A program made the translations under genes and the position numbers. The notes under the pieces are model-generated. The model worked only from the letters and a program-made list of their open reading frames with translations. It ran no database searches and was not told the origin of the DNA. From Piscicola geometra (Eukaryota; Annelida; Clitellata; Hirudinida; Piscicolidae), in NCBI GenBank assembly GCA_943735955.1, contig OX030955.1:2034234-2098233 (forward strand): a DNA stretch of 64,000 bases, given 5' to 3'. Below, piece by piece: positions 1 to 13,500 of the stretch. The first letter of the stretch is position 1, and each line of letters begins with the position of its first letter.

Positions 1-2099
1 ATGTGAAAAAAATAAAAAACTTACTTTCAAAAATCTTTAAAAGAAAAGTAAACCCGTTCAGTAAATACATTTTCGAAAGTCACTTGAGCCAAAAGACAAG
101 CAGAATGAACAACTGCTTGGAGACAACAACTCAGCCACACCTTAACTCACACCCTCCAATCCTGTGAAGAGGATTCATCTCAGACAAATCCTCTTTTATG
201 CGGCATGTTCCAATTCCTTAGAAAGCTTTTTTTGTATATCATGAGTGATCAATCAAACGTAAATAAACACTTCAATTCTTCAAACTAGAAGTTGCTGCAA
301 TGCAATGAAATGCCCCAAACAAATATTCCAAAAGTCTTCTTGATCGATTTAATGGGCTCTCAAATCTTGTTGTGTCACTTCTCTCTAGATTATGAACGAA
401 TTGATTATTTAATAACTGTAAATCAATTGTGATTTTATTAGTGTTTTATTGCATTTATTCATGAATGTTTTTTTAAAATCCTTTAAAAAATAGTTTTAAT
501 AGGGATGTTAAAACTTGGTTTATTTAAATTTAAAAACATCCAAACATCAAAACTCGTGTTTTAAAAGACGTTGGGGATTTTTTCGTCTGCAACTCGTTGT
601 CACCGACATACATTCTAACCTTTTAAAGCATTTAAGAATCCACATTAATCCTGGTGCATATAAGTAAAGTCTTATGAAGGAATTGATTTTTTCAAAAACA
701 AGTATAATTAAAATGTAAATTTAAACTAATTTTGTTACTTTAATAAACATTAAATCTATGCAAAAACTGGTTATAAAGAATACTATTCATAAAAACGTCC
801 AAGACAAACAGTTACTTTTTAATTACCTTTGAAAAAGTATTAAAACTTTATGCTTCAGTAAAGCAGCATTAAGCTGTCTCGTTTTTCTTTGCAGCGACAT
901 TCCATTAATTCCAGAAGTCCAGAATTTTAATCACCTTTGTACGTCACTTTAAAGTTTAACAAGTGTTGTGTGTCTATCAAGCGAAGACTTCAACCGGACT
1001 TTAAAACTAAATAATTTTAAGATTATATATCTTTATTATGTTTTGGCCTTTTTAACCGCTCCATCTTTTTACGCGTGATCAGCTAAGCTTGATTAATCGA
1101 GGAGCTGGACAAATGCAAACCTCCAAGAGAAAATAATTAAGGAAGATGAATGTTTCTTCAATTACATCATGAGCCTTCATGCACTCACCACCTAATCCGG
1201 CCAGTAGCGCGCGGCATTTGCAACTGAATCCAATTATTGTCGCAGGAGGTTTCAAATATTTTTCTACGATTGATAAATTTGACCATAAAGTTTTAATACA
1301 AAGTTTTTATGACCTTTCTTTTAACCATCAAATGTTCGTGAAGATGTTTCTAGTGTGGTCAAACTCAAATTCAGATTAAGTTTGATTGACGAAGCATTTA
1401 TTTCTCAAAGCTTCCTTTCTCTTTGAGTTGTCACTATTCGAAATACAGACATAAAATAAATTAAGGATGCTAACAAGCTCAAAACGTGTCAGAGAAAATA
1501 ATTCACAAGATTTGAGAAACAAATGGAAGGTTTAAACTTGAATCGAGTTTGATAATATTAGCTTCAAAACTGCAATTTGATTTAAATAGAAGTAAAACAT
1601 TATTTTTCGTGATCGTCATCACCCAGTTGATCAATTTTATGTAAAAATCACTAAATAATGATTTGAAGTGCTTTTATTTGAATTATGAAGGTGATAAATT
1701 GATATTTTTTGAAGAACAGAGGCACCAAAGGCATTTCTTTATTATTATTATTATTATCGTTATTATTATTATTATCCCAGACTAATGTGCCTTTCAAGGT
1801 CTCTTTATGAACGACACAGCGAGTAGAGACTAATTCAAAAAAGTCATGTTCTATAAAAAGATTTGTGATTGGAAATATTACTATATAACCTGTTTGACAT
1901 TTTCCCAGAAAGGGAAGAAACAGTAAGATACAAAGTGATGGAAACCTACAAACTAAATAACTTAATTAGTAAAAGTATGAGCCACCTATTTTATTATTAA
2001 AGCAGAAACCAATTCATGTGTATCTCAGGCATTTCCTGACGATTAGGTGGAGTGTTTAGACGAAGGTACTTCAGGAGATGTCTTCATTGTGTATTAGCT

Positions 2100-2113
2100 G
2101 TTGCTATGGAAAC
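2100..2113 (+). promoter_or_regulatory. X-box-like (RFX) motif
   Basis: The 14 bases gttgctatggaaac fit the RFX-factor X-box consensus RYYNYYNNRRNRAC as an imperfect inverted repeat. RFX sites typically lie upstream of ciliary genes, but no gene is recognised beside this one, so it may be a chance match. Confidence 0.25.
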
Positions 2114-3721
2114 AAGAGTCTTCATATTGCGGTGAGCGCCAAATAAATGGAGAATCGTTCGTTATATCAAGCAAGGAAGTCACACGTGAGACGCTCAAAT
2201 GGGGAACTTTGATTAAACTGATATCCTTCTAATGATGAATAAGACTATTTTAATTATTTTGAGGTTAACTTATATTTCTAGATCGAAAAAAGTGCTGATT
2301 TTTAAATTTATAATTTATTTTATAATATATTATGAAAATATATTTAAAATTTCCCGGTAAAAACGCATGCTGTGTTCAGACTTTTTATTTTTTCGCCCCA
2401 TGCGTCTGTTTAGAATGAAACTAGGTTAGGAAACAAAAGTTTATATTATTGTTTTTTTAACATTCTTTTTCCGAAATATATAAAACTTATTATTAAGCTT
2501 AATTATTTATATAAAAAATTAAGGCCGAGAAAATTGAATTTTAAACTTAAATTACAAGAAATAAAGGAGACTTAGAAAAAGCAATTCTGAATTATTGTAA
2601 GGTTTAATTTTCAACTGAAAATTTATACTTAATACTTTAGAAAAAACGTATTATTTATTTTTTATGCCGTTAGTTATACTCTCAAAAAGTTTTCATTAAA
2701 AGATAAAAAGCCTAAATAAAAGTTTATGACAATAATTTTCCAAAATTATATTATTCCACAAGGTGGCATAAGGTGGCAAGATAAATAAACTAGAAATCAA
2801 GAATGTATGAAAAAAGCTATCAAAATGAAAAAAATAAATTTCACAAAATATTTATACAATTATAATTCAACAAATAAATACATTTGAATGAATAAAGCCA
2901 TGGGAAGTTTCAAAATGTAAATAAAAATTATAGAAAATGAGAAAAATGTTAGCAAAAGTTTGCTGAAAAGTCCACGGTTTTCTATTTTAAAAATAGAATA
3001 ACTTTTGAAATAGTTTAAATATTTTCACAATTTAAAATTATTTAAAATCTACGAATCAAAAAAACCCTAGAACTTTCATTTCAACGTGCAAATAAAGAAA
3101 ACTACGGCGAAAATGTTCCCAACAAAATCTTCTGCTTCTTAAGCCAAGACAACAAACACATCTTTCAAGTTTAATGCAGCAGATTCTAATTAAGATATCA
3201 AACTTTAATTACAAGAAAGTACTTTATAAATCGCTTTTTTAGAGAAATTTTAGAGAAATGTCTTTTTGAAGTCATACTCTTGCAAGAGGTTGCCAATGAA
3301 GAAAATAATTCAACTCTTTTTTGTGACGTGAACGAATGGGGATGAAGGTTAAAGGCCCTCATATTTCTCATTGGAACAAATTCACACTTCTATACTATGA
3401 AGTAACGAGTTTCAAATTCATATCGTTATTATAAGCTCTTCAAAATATAAAACTAAAAAAAGCAAGGTCTGAGGTCAAAACATTTATTAAATCGCGTATT
3501 CCAAAAGTCGAAATAATAGCATATATAAATTTTTGAATAATTATTTAAAGAATCTTTTTCTGCTTACATTTTAAAAAGCAAATGTTTTTGAAAAAAGTTT
3601 TGAAACAATTTTTCCATCTTAAATTTGAAAAAAGAGTGTTTTGAAGCATAAAAAGTGTTGCAATTTCGCTGTGAGGGTTCCAGAGCAGACGCCAAAAACT
3701 TAAATATGCCAATATAATTTT

Positions 3722-3952
3722 AAAATAGGTTTTATTTTCGAACAATCTTACTTTGACGGTTGATTTTAATATCGGATGAACCAATAGTTTTTCAAATTTA
3801 AATTTGATCTTTGGCATCTTATTTCAATAAAAGATTAAAATAGGTTTTATTCACGGGAAATCTGACTTGACAGTTGGTTTTAATATATAGAATGAGTCAA
3901 TATCTTTTAAAATTAGAATTTGATCTTTGACATCTTATTTCAATAAAAGATT
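3722..3952. repeat. Diverged tandem duplication, about 115 bp x 2
   Basis: Two consecutive copies, 3722-3836 and 3837-3952, share long stretches such as aataggttttatt, aatttgatcttt and catcttatttcaataaaag. They differ at many positions, so the duplication is old. No coding function is seen. Confidence 0.75.
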
Positions 3953-4659
3953 AAGAATCGACGTTTTTGACTGCTTTATTCATTATATTTTGATTTATCA
4001 AAGGCTTTCATAACGTTTTATTAAATGTTTAAAACGAAATTTAAGGATAAAATATTTTATTCTATTAATAAAATTTATCATTGTCAAAATAACATTTAAA
4101 AAATAGGAAAAATTTAATTAAAAATTGAAATATTTAAAAGAATTTTCAAAGTTTAGTGTGAATTTATTTTTTGGATCAAAATAAACTTTTGTCGGAATTT
4201 TTCGTTTTTTGAATTAGCGTCTTTCATTACTAATGAATGTATTCTTTCAGAGTTAGCAGTTTCCTCTTATTTTAAATAAAAAATATTTTTCAAAATTAAA
4301 AAAATAAAACTATTCTTCTTCAAGCAAAAGTAATTAATCGATAAAAGTGTTTTAAAGTTTAAAAGAACTTGAAAATTGGTGGATCTGGCCATAAATCAAG
4401 TGCACCTCAATAAGCAAGTGAATCTTCGGCAGGCAATCAATTCCTCGATTATTGCGTGGATCTTGTCTGCATTTTTAGGTTTATGCGATTGGCTCAATGG
4501 GATAAAAATAAAGAATATAATAATTAACCAACTAAATAAAAAATATAATAATTAAATACGTTAACTCTTGTGAAATTTGTAGGTTAACATTTTTTTATCA
4601 CGGTGTTGCGAAATAATTGAGACAAGTTTTAATTATTTCAAGCTATAAAAATAAAATTT

Positions 4660-4712
4660 ATCAATCAATCAAATGAATTTATATAACGCTCTTTCACCAA
4701 ATTCAAATTTAA
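4660..4712 (-). mobile_element. CR1/L2-like LINE 3' tail fragment
   Basis: The string atcaatcaatcaaatgaat followed by ttatataacgctctttc matches the 3' end shared by the LINE copies at 55.7 and 63.6 kb: a gcgctatag-like motif followed by ATTG repeats, here in reverse orientation. Only the last few dozen bases are present, as expected for a severely 5'-truncated insertion. Confidence 0.6.
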
Positions 4713-5827
4713 GTGGATTTTTTTGGAAATTCAAGCTGTCAAACGCCTTCAAAATGTCCAAAGAATTTTAGACAAATAACTGATTGGAGAAATTCAATGA
4801 AATAAAATTAGCCTCGTTATTTTTAGGATTTTTAAAATATTGTTTTTAACAAAATTGAATTTACTAAATTCATGATGGACATCATAAAAAAATCATGGAA
4901 ATCTTAAGATGAAAAATTTATCCTGCGTCATTCGTGAATAGATGGTTGTTTGGTGTTTCTACGAAACATTCGAGCGAAATCAAACAGAAATCAGACACCA
5001 TAAAATACCCTAATCTAAAAATAACATTTTTTAGGGAATTAAAGTGATGAAAAGCACGCATGCGAGAAAACGCATTTATTTCATTCGACTTTAGATTGAA
5101 AAAGTAGTAACAAAAACACGTCGGAATAACTTACCGTTGAAAGCATATTGAAAAGCAAAGTTTTTAGGTTTCAAGTATGATTAGAATGGATGCGGCAAGT
5201 TGAATGCTCCGAATACAAATCAGTGTCTGCGCAGGAGGAGGACTGTTTAATATTTGCTTGCTCAAATACTTTGAAACAAACTTTAAAAAAACTTATTAAA
5301 TATTCAATATATTTTTTTTTGAATTACGTTTTTTAAATGTTAAAATTTCATGATTTTCTATGCATTATTCATGTTTTCTACATATTTCCGAATCTTTTAT
5401 TATTTATGCATTTCGCTTCCTTTCGGAATTATCAAAATCATCATAGTCTTAAAAAGTAAAAATATAAATACATATAAATACATTTAAACAATTCTTAAGC
5501 CAATAAAAATGATAATTTGAAAAAATTTCTTACTTCTAAAAACTCCTCTTCGACTTTCAAAAAAGATTGTTTTCAATTGAGATTAAAGTGGTTTTTAGTT
5601 TCAAATAGAAATTAAATTTTCAAACTATCTTTAATATACTTTTTGAAATGTTTATAAATTACAAAATTCTATTAAAACGAATTTTTTGATGAGTCTAAAC
5701 TTTATGTTTTACTATTTTACAATCACTCATCAAATAAGATTTCTCTTTAAACTATTAGATCAAACATGCTTTAAAGACATTCCAAAAGCTTTCGAATGTC
5801 ACAGACGGCTTTTTCTTCCTTTAAAAG

Positions 5828-5862
5828 CCTATAGCCTATAGGCTATAGGTACATGCATGTAC
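5828..5862. repeat. Two abutting perfect palindromes
   Basis: 5828-5849 is a perfect 22-bp palindrome built on cctatag/ctatagg. It is followed directly by gtacatgcatgtac (5849-5862), a perfect 14-bp palindrome. They could form cruciforms or be paired protein-binding sites. No gene is adjacent. Confidence 0.6.
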
Positions 5863-7089
5863 GTTCGTGCAGCCACGTGCAGTGAAAGATTGAAGATGGA
5901 AACAATTCCGTTAAACAACGTTTTGGTGCAACACCAGTGAGATCTAATGCTATAAGTAGTTTAGGAATATTTATATATTTAAAGTTTTTCTGTTAACCTA
6001 TGCTAACAGATAAACCTTTTGAGTAAGAGAGAAAGCCAATTTAATTTTCTTTTCAACTCAAAATATAATTCATAAGTGCAAGTCAAGCGGGACACTAGGA
6101 AGATAACATTTCTCTTCGTCTTTCTTCGTTTTTTCGTTTAGAAAAGCCATGCGCCCGCATCAATTCTAAATCTTCACATTTATTTGTTCAAAAAACTTTA
6201 TTTTATCAAAATAGATAATTATTTGCATATAAATTACATAATTTGAATATATTCTTAAAGTTTATCCAGGATTTAATAGCAAGGCAAAAATTAAAATGTA
6301 CAAAACATTTGAATTTGCTAGCATCCTAAAAAAATAAATTATATTAAAAATGAAGTAATCAAAAATATTTTACAATTTTTTAGTATTAAATTGTTTTTGA
6401 TAATTTTTTTTAAAGTTTAAATTTTTCATAAAACAATTTAAATTTTATAGCAAAGTTATTAAAGAGCAAATATTCAATAGGTTTTGGAACCCAAACACTC
6501 AATTAGGGAAAACATAATTTAAAAAAAACAAATTTGATCCTTTTTATTCTTCAAGATCGCGTTTGCATTCCGCTTTGTGTCTTCTCGAATGTAGTGTATA
6601 TTTAAAAAACAAGCTAATAACAACCAAAAAGGACCGTAAAGGCATACTTTTCTCTACACTGAGAGCACTATAAAAGCGTTTTAAGATTTTTTATGGAAAT
6701 TCTTTAAAAAATATTATTAAATTTAAAGCATCAATTCAGGGTCTCATTATAAAAACTTATCGTGTTTTGAATCAACTTTTAGAATAAAAAGTTTTTACAA
6801 TTCTTTTTTTTCAATTTTGAAAAATTGAAAATCGTCATTATTGGACTTTCGTACTAACTGACATTTCAAAATAAAAAACAAAAATATATAAAATAACTGC
6901 AATCATTTTTGCATTGATTTTTCTTCTTTTAGTTCCATCTTTAATTAAGCATTAGGCTTATTGTGAATTGCATTGCTAGGAAGGACTGGCGAGTGTGATG
7001 ATCTCATTAAGGTTCTTCCACTTCTTTCACATCTTATTATCCTAACCATCCTTGAATTGCCCAAAATGTTTCTCTTATAAAAAAAGTAT

Positions 7090-7334
7090 TTAAAAAATTT
7101 CTTTTAAATTATCTTCAAGTCCACAAGGCATTTTATCAAAAAACTTGTCCACATTTTTTTTATTCCAAATGGCACATTCACTCAAGTAAGTCCGAACCCT
7201 TCTCCAATCGCCACACCCAAAGATGTTGTCTCTTCCAGTAGAGCAGTCACTGATCGAAAGAGCACAAAGCTCTCTGGCCATAATGTCATTTTGACACTGA
7301 CATCCCATGATTGCCTCCCACTTCACTTCATTAA
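7090..7334 (-). CDS. Possible cysteine-rich coding exon, unrecognised
   Basis: On the minus strand an exon-like open frame of about 80 codons follows a plausible acceptor (tgatgcag) at 7335 and runs to a stop at 7090. It has six regularly scattered cysteines (CQC, ELC, DCS, GCG, SEC, PCG) and is richer in G+C than its surroundings. These features suggest a disulphide-bonded extracellular segment, the last exon of a secreted or membrane protein whose other exons I cannot find. I do not recognise the family. A chance open frame remains possible. Confidence 0.3.
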
Positions 7335-7563
7335 TCTTCCTGCATCAACCTTTGAGTCACATGCCTCATAACTGTGTCAGAAGCCAGATGTGAGAAAGAA
7401 GAGAAAAATTTGCCTTTTATTATTTTCATTAATTTCTAAATATCCCCGTTGACGTTTATTAAGCTCGCAATCGCCTCGTCATCCTGATTACCTTTTCGCC
7501 CATTACTTTTATTCTTTTCTTAGTTGTTCTTAAAACAAAGCTAATGATGCCAACCACAATCTC

Positions 7564-7711
7564 TTGCCATCATCATCATCATCGTCATCTTCGTCATCAT
7601 CATCATCTTCGTCAGCATCTTCGTCATCATCATCATCATCATCATCATCGTCGTCGTCATCATCATCATCTTCGTCATCATCATCATCGTCGTCGTCATC
7701 ATCATCATTGC
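7564..7711. repeat. Imperfect CAT/CGT trinucleotide repeat
   Basis: About 150 bases of catcatcgtcatcttcgt-type triplets. The array stays open in several frames, giving runs of histidine or serine. That is a property of the triplet repeat and not evidence of a gene. Confidence 0.9.
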
Positions 7712-7891
7712 CTTATAAGCTTCATCAAAGCAGAGTCAGTTTCTCAAGACCGATACATTAATCAAGGCATCGTTTCATAACTACACAATTGCGTGCCCAG
7801 CCTCCCGTAATCTCCTTCCACTTTTGCATTGTCTACAACACTTTCTATGGCTTTAGGAAAATTATTTATTGCTAATGTGCGTGAAATATTC

Positions 7892-8144
7892 TTTCAATTG
7901 AGTTATAATAATGTGTGGAGGTATATTTCAATTGAGTTATAATAATGTGTGGAGGTATATTTCAATTGAGTTATAATAATGTGTGGAGGTATATTTCAAT
8001 TGAGTTATAATAATGTGTGGAGGTATATTTCAATTGAGTTATAATAATGTGTGGAGGTATATTTCAATTGAGTTATAATAATGTGTGGAGGTATATTTCA
8101 ATTGAGTTATAATAATGTGTGGAGGTATATTTCAATTGAGTTAT
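7892..8144. repeat. 34-bp minisatellite, about 7.4 copies
   Basis: The unit begins tttcaattgagttataata and recurs every 34 bases from 7892. Copies are almost identical, pointing to recent expansion. There are no spacers, so this is not a CRISPR array. Confidence 0.95.
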
Positions 8145-10558
8145 TATGGAAAAACACATTCTTTCCCAAATAAAGGCTAACTTGGCGACCGATTCTGTAA
8201 TGTATTAAAAAGTTTGTCAGGTATTTTTTCTTATTCGAATACTTCAACATTTCAAACTCATTTCTTATTCATAAAAATTTGAGCCTTTAGCAGCAATAAA
8301 TCATATTTTTTCAAGAAAATAAAAATATTTTATATTGCGGTGTCAATCGACGATACCTTGAACGAATATAATTTATTGCTAACTTCATTTTTTCACCCTC
8401 ACACTTCTAATAGTTTTTAAACAAATATTTTTTTATCATCATTTTCACAAATAAAAAAACATTTTTTATTAGAATTTTGTTTAATTTATTGTTAAATTTA
8501 CAATATAGTAAGTATTTCTAATAAAATAATATAATACAAAAAGAATTTATCTATTTTCTATTAGTAAATTTAGTGAGTAGTTTATGGTAGAGTTATCTAA
8601 AAAATATCTTTATCTTTGTTGAAATGTAATAAAGAAATGTCGCTGTCGTCATTAAAAATATTTTAGTGTATAAAAATACATAAATCATAATAAATTAAAT
8701 ATACTTTTAAATAAAATAAAATATAGATACATCTTCAAGTCCAAATGGAATTTTAAATGATTGCTCGTTCGATTGTGGAATTATTTATACGCTCTTCCAT
8801 ACACCAAATCCTTTCTTTTAGTTTATTTGTAGATTTATGCGGAGGTTTTGTTAGGTCTGCATCCATGCATCTCGCTCCTAAAGGTTGTCTTATTCCTGAG
8901 AAATTCCCTTTCAAAACGCAGGCAATAACACAATAAACCCGCATTTTTCCAAAAATATTTCGCAAATTTCCCTGCATTCTTATAAAAACTGTTGCTGCCG
9001 ATGTTGTTGTTGCAGTCTTCACATGGCGAATCTCATCACCAATAAACAGTTTTTTGTTATTTTCGTTGTGTATCAGTGTTATAGGAAGCTCTTCAGCCAT
9101 AAACTAATTCATGAATGCTGTCTATAATGCCTCATTGTGGCGTTGTAATTGTCTTCACGCATGCCGCACACCCTTTGATGAAGTTCTGAGTGGATGAAGT
9201 GGTGGTGCCTGCGCTTGCAGTAACTGGCATTGTAGGCATTCTAGAACCTTTACTGCCAGATTTTTAATAGTTTTTGTTTTATTAACTTTTTTGCTCTGTT
9301 TTGATTAATTTATAAACGAAATTCATTTCAGAATTCAGCGAACATTTCTTTAATGATGACAAGACGTTTTTTAAATATATCCAACTTTTCCATAGACTTC
9401 ATTACAATTCATTAGTTGCCTACTGCACAGTATCTATAGACTATAGTCCTTCTCTGGACCACCTATGTAATAATTCGCTAGGGAAAATATAATCTTCATA
9501 AGGGTCATATCATAATTCCCAGCCACTGTTTTGTCATGTTTGAACAAATTCTGGCATTTTAAGTTTTAAATGTCGTTTGGTGCTAGAGACGGCATTTATT
9601 TAAAGCAACTGATTACGCTTACATTTTATTTTCTCAACCTTTTGATCACAAGTGATTTCTACTATGATCGTCAGAACGGCCAATTTTGGCGCAATATAAC
9701 AATTTTTTAGTGTTATTTCATTCGTTTCCCAAATAAAGTATTTCAAACATATACCTAATTTGAATAGAAAAGCGTGATAAAAATTTCCGAAAACATTATC
9801 TATAAATAGGCCACAAAATGGGAATGTCTCACTCAAATATAATTTTTCCCACTTAAAGAGTTGGTATACACTGATTTTAAAGCAGTTGTTGCACTTCATT
9901 GTGGATGCATAATTTTGTAACGCCGTCTAAATTAATATAAACGACTCATTCACACTCGCAAAACATTCAAGCCATCCGCAAAACCATTTATTCAAATTAA
10001 CACTTCACAATTCGATCAGAAGTTGACCATCGTCACGATTTTGAGGTATTCTTTTGCATGAGAAAGTGGAATTATTTAGAATATTTGAAACCACAAGGTT
10101 TGAAACTACAAGAACATCCCTGTAAAGACCTCGTAAACACATTGATCATTGCAATCATTGCAACCTTTTTTAATATATAAGATGGCTTTATAAATTGACC
10201 TATTTGCATAAATAAGGCTTGATTCTGGACATTTGCCTATCTTTGATGCAAGGATGGAAATAATGAATGGATAAAAATAGAATTCTAAAACGTATTTGAG
10301 ACTTTCACATTTGAACGGCATAGATGAGATTGAGTAAAGATTCTTAAATATGTAAAAAGTTTTGAAAATAGAATTAATAGCTTAAAAGCTTAACAATTTA
10401 TAACAATAAATGATTAAATAGAATAAAATTAATTATAAATTTAAAACAATTAAACTTTTTATATAAAAGATGCGTTTTTGAATTTTGAAACTTTAATAAC
10501 TTAAATTATAGTTACAATTACAAAAAACATAAACTTTTTCAACTTAATGTTCAAATAG
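8145..10558. other. Non-coding stretch downstream of the TMEM41B homologue
   Basis: No exon is recognised. A 115-codon minus-strand open frame at 8753-9100 has no recognisable domain and is about what chance would give. The 3' UTR of the TMEM41B homologue probably occupies the last few hundred bases. Confidence 0.45.
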
Positions 10559-13500
10559 TCATGCGAATTTCTTTTTGAGGGTTTTCTTGTAAATGATTGG
10601 CAGAAGAGAAATGAAGGCGGTTGCAGCTAGAAAAAGAACGGAGGTAAAAGAAGAGGATGCTGAAGAAGAGGTCAGTTGGTGCAGTGTGGTGCCTGTGTGG
10701 ATGGCCAGTAAAGAGGGGGGTGCCACGCCTGCGAGTGAGGGACGATTGGAGATGATTGTAGGAAAACGAGTATTTGAAACACAAAATAAAATAAAATATA
10801 ACAAAATTGAAAAAATAGAGTGAAATATAAAATACAATTAATTAATAGATATATTAAATAAGTGAAGTTCAATAAAAATGTGGAAAATAAAAGTTGCAGT
10901 CACCGATAAATGTTCCGATGAAGAAGGCGTGGACTGGAATGTTGATAACGGGAGAGACGATGTTGATGAACCAGTTCGGGAGGAAGGGAGTCACCCGCAG
11001 GAAGATGATGTAGTTCACCAGATGGTCCTTGTGTTTCTCCACCTGTGTGGCAGTGAAACAGTGTTGGTGGATAGGATGGAAGGCAGGTGTTGAACTGGAA
11101 GAAGTGGTGCTGGGAAATGTGTGATTGTGGATGAAGGGCAAACCTGTTCGGACCAGGCCTTGGCCCTCTCTGGTAGGTACTGCCACACCAGCCTCCTGCC
11201 CACCAGGTGGAAGAGCAGGTAGCAGAAGAGAGCTCCGAGGGAAGAAGCCTGCGAAGAAGTGGAAAGTTAAGGAGTGAAATCAAATAATGAATGGATGGAC
11301 ATCGAATGGGAGAGACACCAAAAGCAAAATTATTTTATTTTCAACATGTCCTCTTGCTGTTTCAACGTGCATTGACTCAAAAGACCCTGTTCTGATGAGG
11401 TACATTCACTCCCCATGCACCCACCCCCGTATACTCCCCCATACATTGCCCCGTATAAATTGCCACATTGCACTCACTCCCAAACAACCCACACATATGC
11501 ATCATGCACCCACCCACGCACACCCTCTACCCCCCACTCACACCCACTCACGAGACAGACGAGGAGGAGGGCGAGGGGCAGACGGAAGAGGAAGCCCGCC
11601 ATAATGCTCATGAAGATCGAGCCTGGGATGGCGAAGGACTGCAGACTGTTGGATGGTGGTGCATGGTTGGATGGTGGTGCATGGTTGGATGGTGGTGCAT
11701 GGGTGGATGGTGGTGCATGGTTGGATGATGGTGCATGGTTGGATGGTGGTGCATGGTTGGATGGTGGTGCATGGTTGAATGGTGGTGCATGGTTGGATGG
11801 TGGTGCATGGTTGGATGGTGGTGCATGGTTGGGTGGTGGTGCATGGTTGGATGGTGGTGCATGGTTGGGTGGTGGTGCATGGTTGGATGGTGGTGCATGG
11901 TTGGATGGTGGTGCATGGTTGGGTAGTGGTGCATGGTTGGATGGTGGTGCATGGTTGGATGGTGGTGCATGGTTGGATGGTGGTGCATGGTTGGATGGTG
12001 GTGCATGGTTGGATGGTGGTGCATGGTTGGATGATGATGCATGGTTGGATGGTGGTGCATGGTTGGATGGTGGTGCATGGTTGGATGGTGGTGCATGGTT
12101 GGATGGTGGTGCATGGTTGGATGGTGGTGCATGGTTGGATGGTGGTGCATGGTTGGATGGTGGTGCATGGTTGGGTGGTGGTGCATGGTTGGGTGGTGGT
12201 GCATGGTTGGATGGTGGTGCATGGTTGGATGGTGGTGCATGGTTGGATGGTGGTGCATGGGTGGATGGTGGTGCATGGTTGGATGGTGGTGCATGGTTGG
12301 ATGGTGGTGCATGGTTGGATGGTGGTGCATGGTTGGATGATGGTGCATGGTTGGATGGTGGTGCATGGTTGGATGGTGGTGCATGGTTGGATGATGGTGC
12401 ATGGTTGGATGGTGGTGCATGGTTGGATGGTGGTGCATGGTTGGATAATGGTGCATGGTTGGATGGTGGTGCATGGTTGGATGGTGGTGCATGGTTGGAT
12501 GGTGGTGCATGGTTGGATGGTGGTGCATGGTTGGATGGTGGTGCATGGTTGGATGGTGGTGCATGGTTGGATTGAGGTGCATGGTTAGATGTTGGTGCTT
12601 GGGGGGGTGGTTAAGAATGCTTGAGTATGGGTGCTGGTGAATGGTCGCATAAAGGGTGGTGGTGCAAAAAAATATGAAGTGTTGTATGGTTGAGTGGATG
12701 AGGCTGGGTGGATGGTTGGAGAGTGGTTAAGGATAGAGGGTGGTGCATGGTTGGATGGTGGTGCATGGTTGGATGGGGGTGCATGGTGGGATGGTGGTGC
12801 ATGGTTGGATGGTGGTGCATGGTTGGATGGTGGTGCATGGGTGAAGCATGGGTGGATGGTGGTGCATGGTTGGATGGTGGTGCATGGTTGGATGATGATG
12901 CATGGTTGGATGGTGGTGCATGGTTGGATGGTGGTGCATGGTTGGATGGTGGTGCATGGTTGGATGGTGGTGCATGGTTGGATGGTGGTGCATGGTTGGA
13001 TGATGGTGCATGGTTGGATGGTGGTGCATGGTTGGGTGGTGGTGCATGGTTGGGTGGTGGTGCATGGTTGGGTGGTGGTGCATGGTTGGATGGTGGTGCA
13101 TGGTTGGATGGTGGTGCATGGGTGGATGGTGGTGCATGGTTGGATGGTGGTGCATGGTTGGATGGTGGTGCATGGTTGGATGGTGGTGCATGGTTGGATG
13201 GTGGTGCATGGTTGGATGGTGGTGCATGGTTGGATGATGGTGCATGGTTGGATGGTGGTGCATGGTTGGATGGTGGTGCATGGTTGGATGATGGTGCATG
13301 GTTGGATGGTGGTGCATGGTTGGATGGTGGTGCATGGTTGGATAATGGTGCATGGTTGGATGGTGGTGCATGGTTGGATAATGGTGCATGGTTGGATGGT
13401 GGTGCATGGTTGGATGGTGGTGCATGGTTGGATGGTGGTGCATGGTTGGATGGTGGTGCATGGTTGGATGGTGGTGCATGGTTGGATTGAGGTGCATGGT

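Larger units (their letters stand above)
1..7081. other. A+T-rich non-coding DNA, no gene recognised
   Basis: All frames are heavily interrupted by stops and I recognise no exon. The stretch holds a few short landmarks listed separately: an X-box-like motif, a diverged tandem duplication, a LINE-tail fragment and two adjacent palindromes. There is a small TTA microsatellite near 1740-1775. Undetected small exons or non-coding RNAs cannot be excluded. Confidence 0.5.

Noticed and set aside
7544..7780. Poly-His and poly-Ser open frames
   Set aside because: Simple CAT/CGT triplet repeat read in two frames.
7892..8144. CRISPR-like array
   Set aside because: Repeats are head-to-tail without spacers, in an animal genome. 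It is a minisatellite.
8753..9100. 115-codon open frame as a gene
   Set aside because: No domain, no clear splice borders, and length within chance expectation for this amount of sequence.
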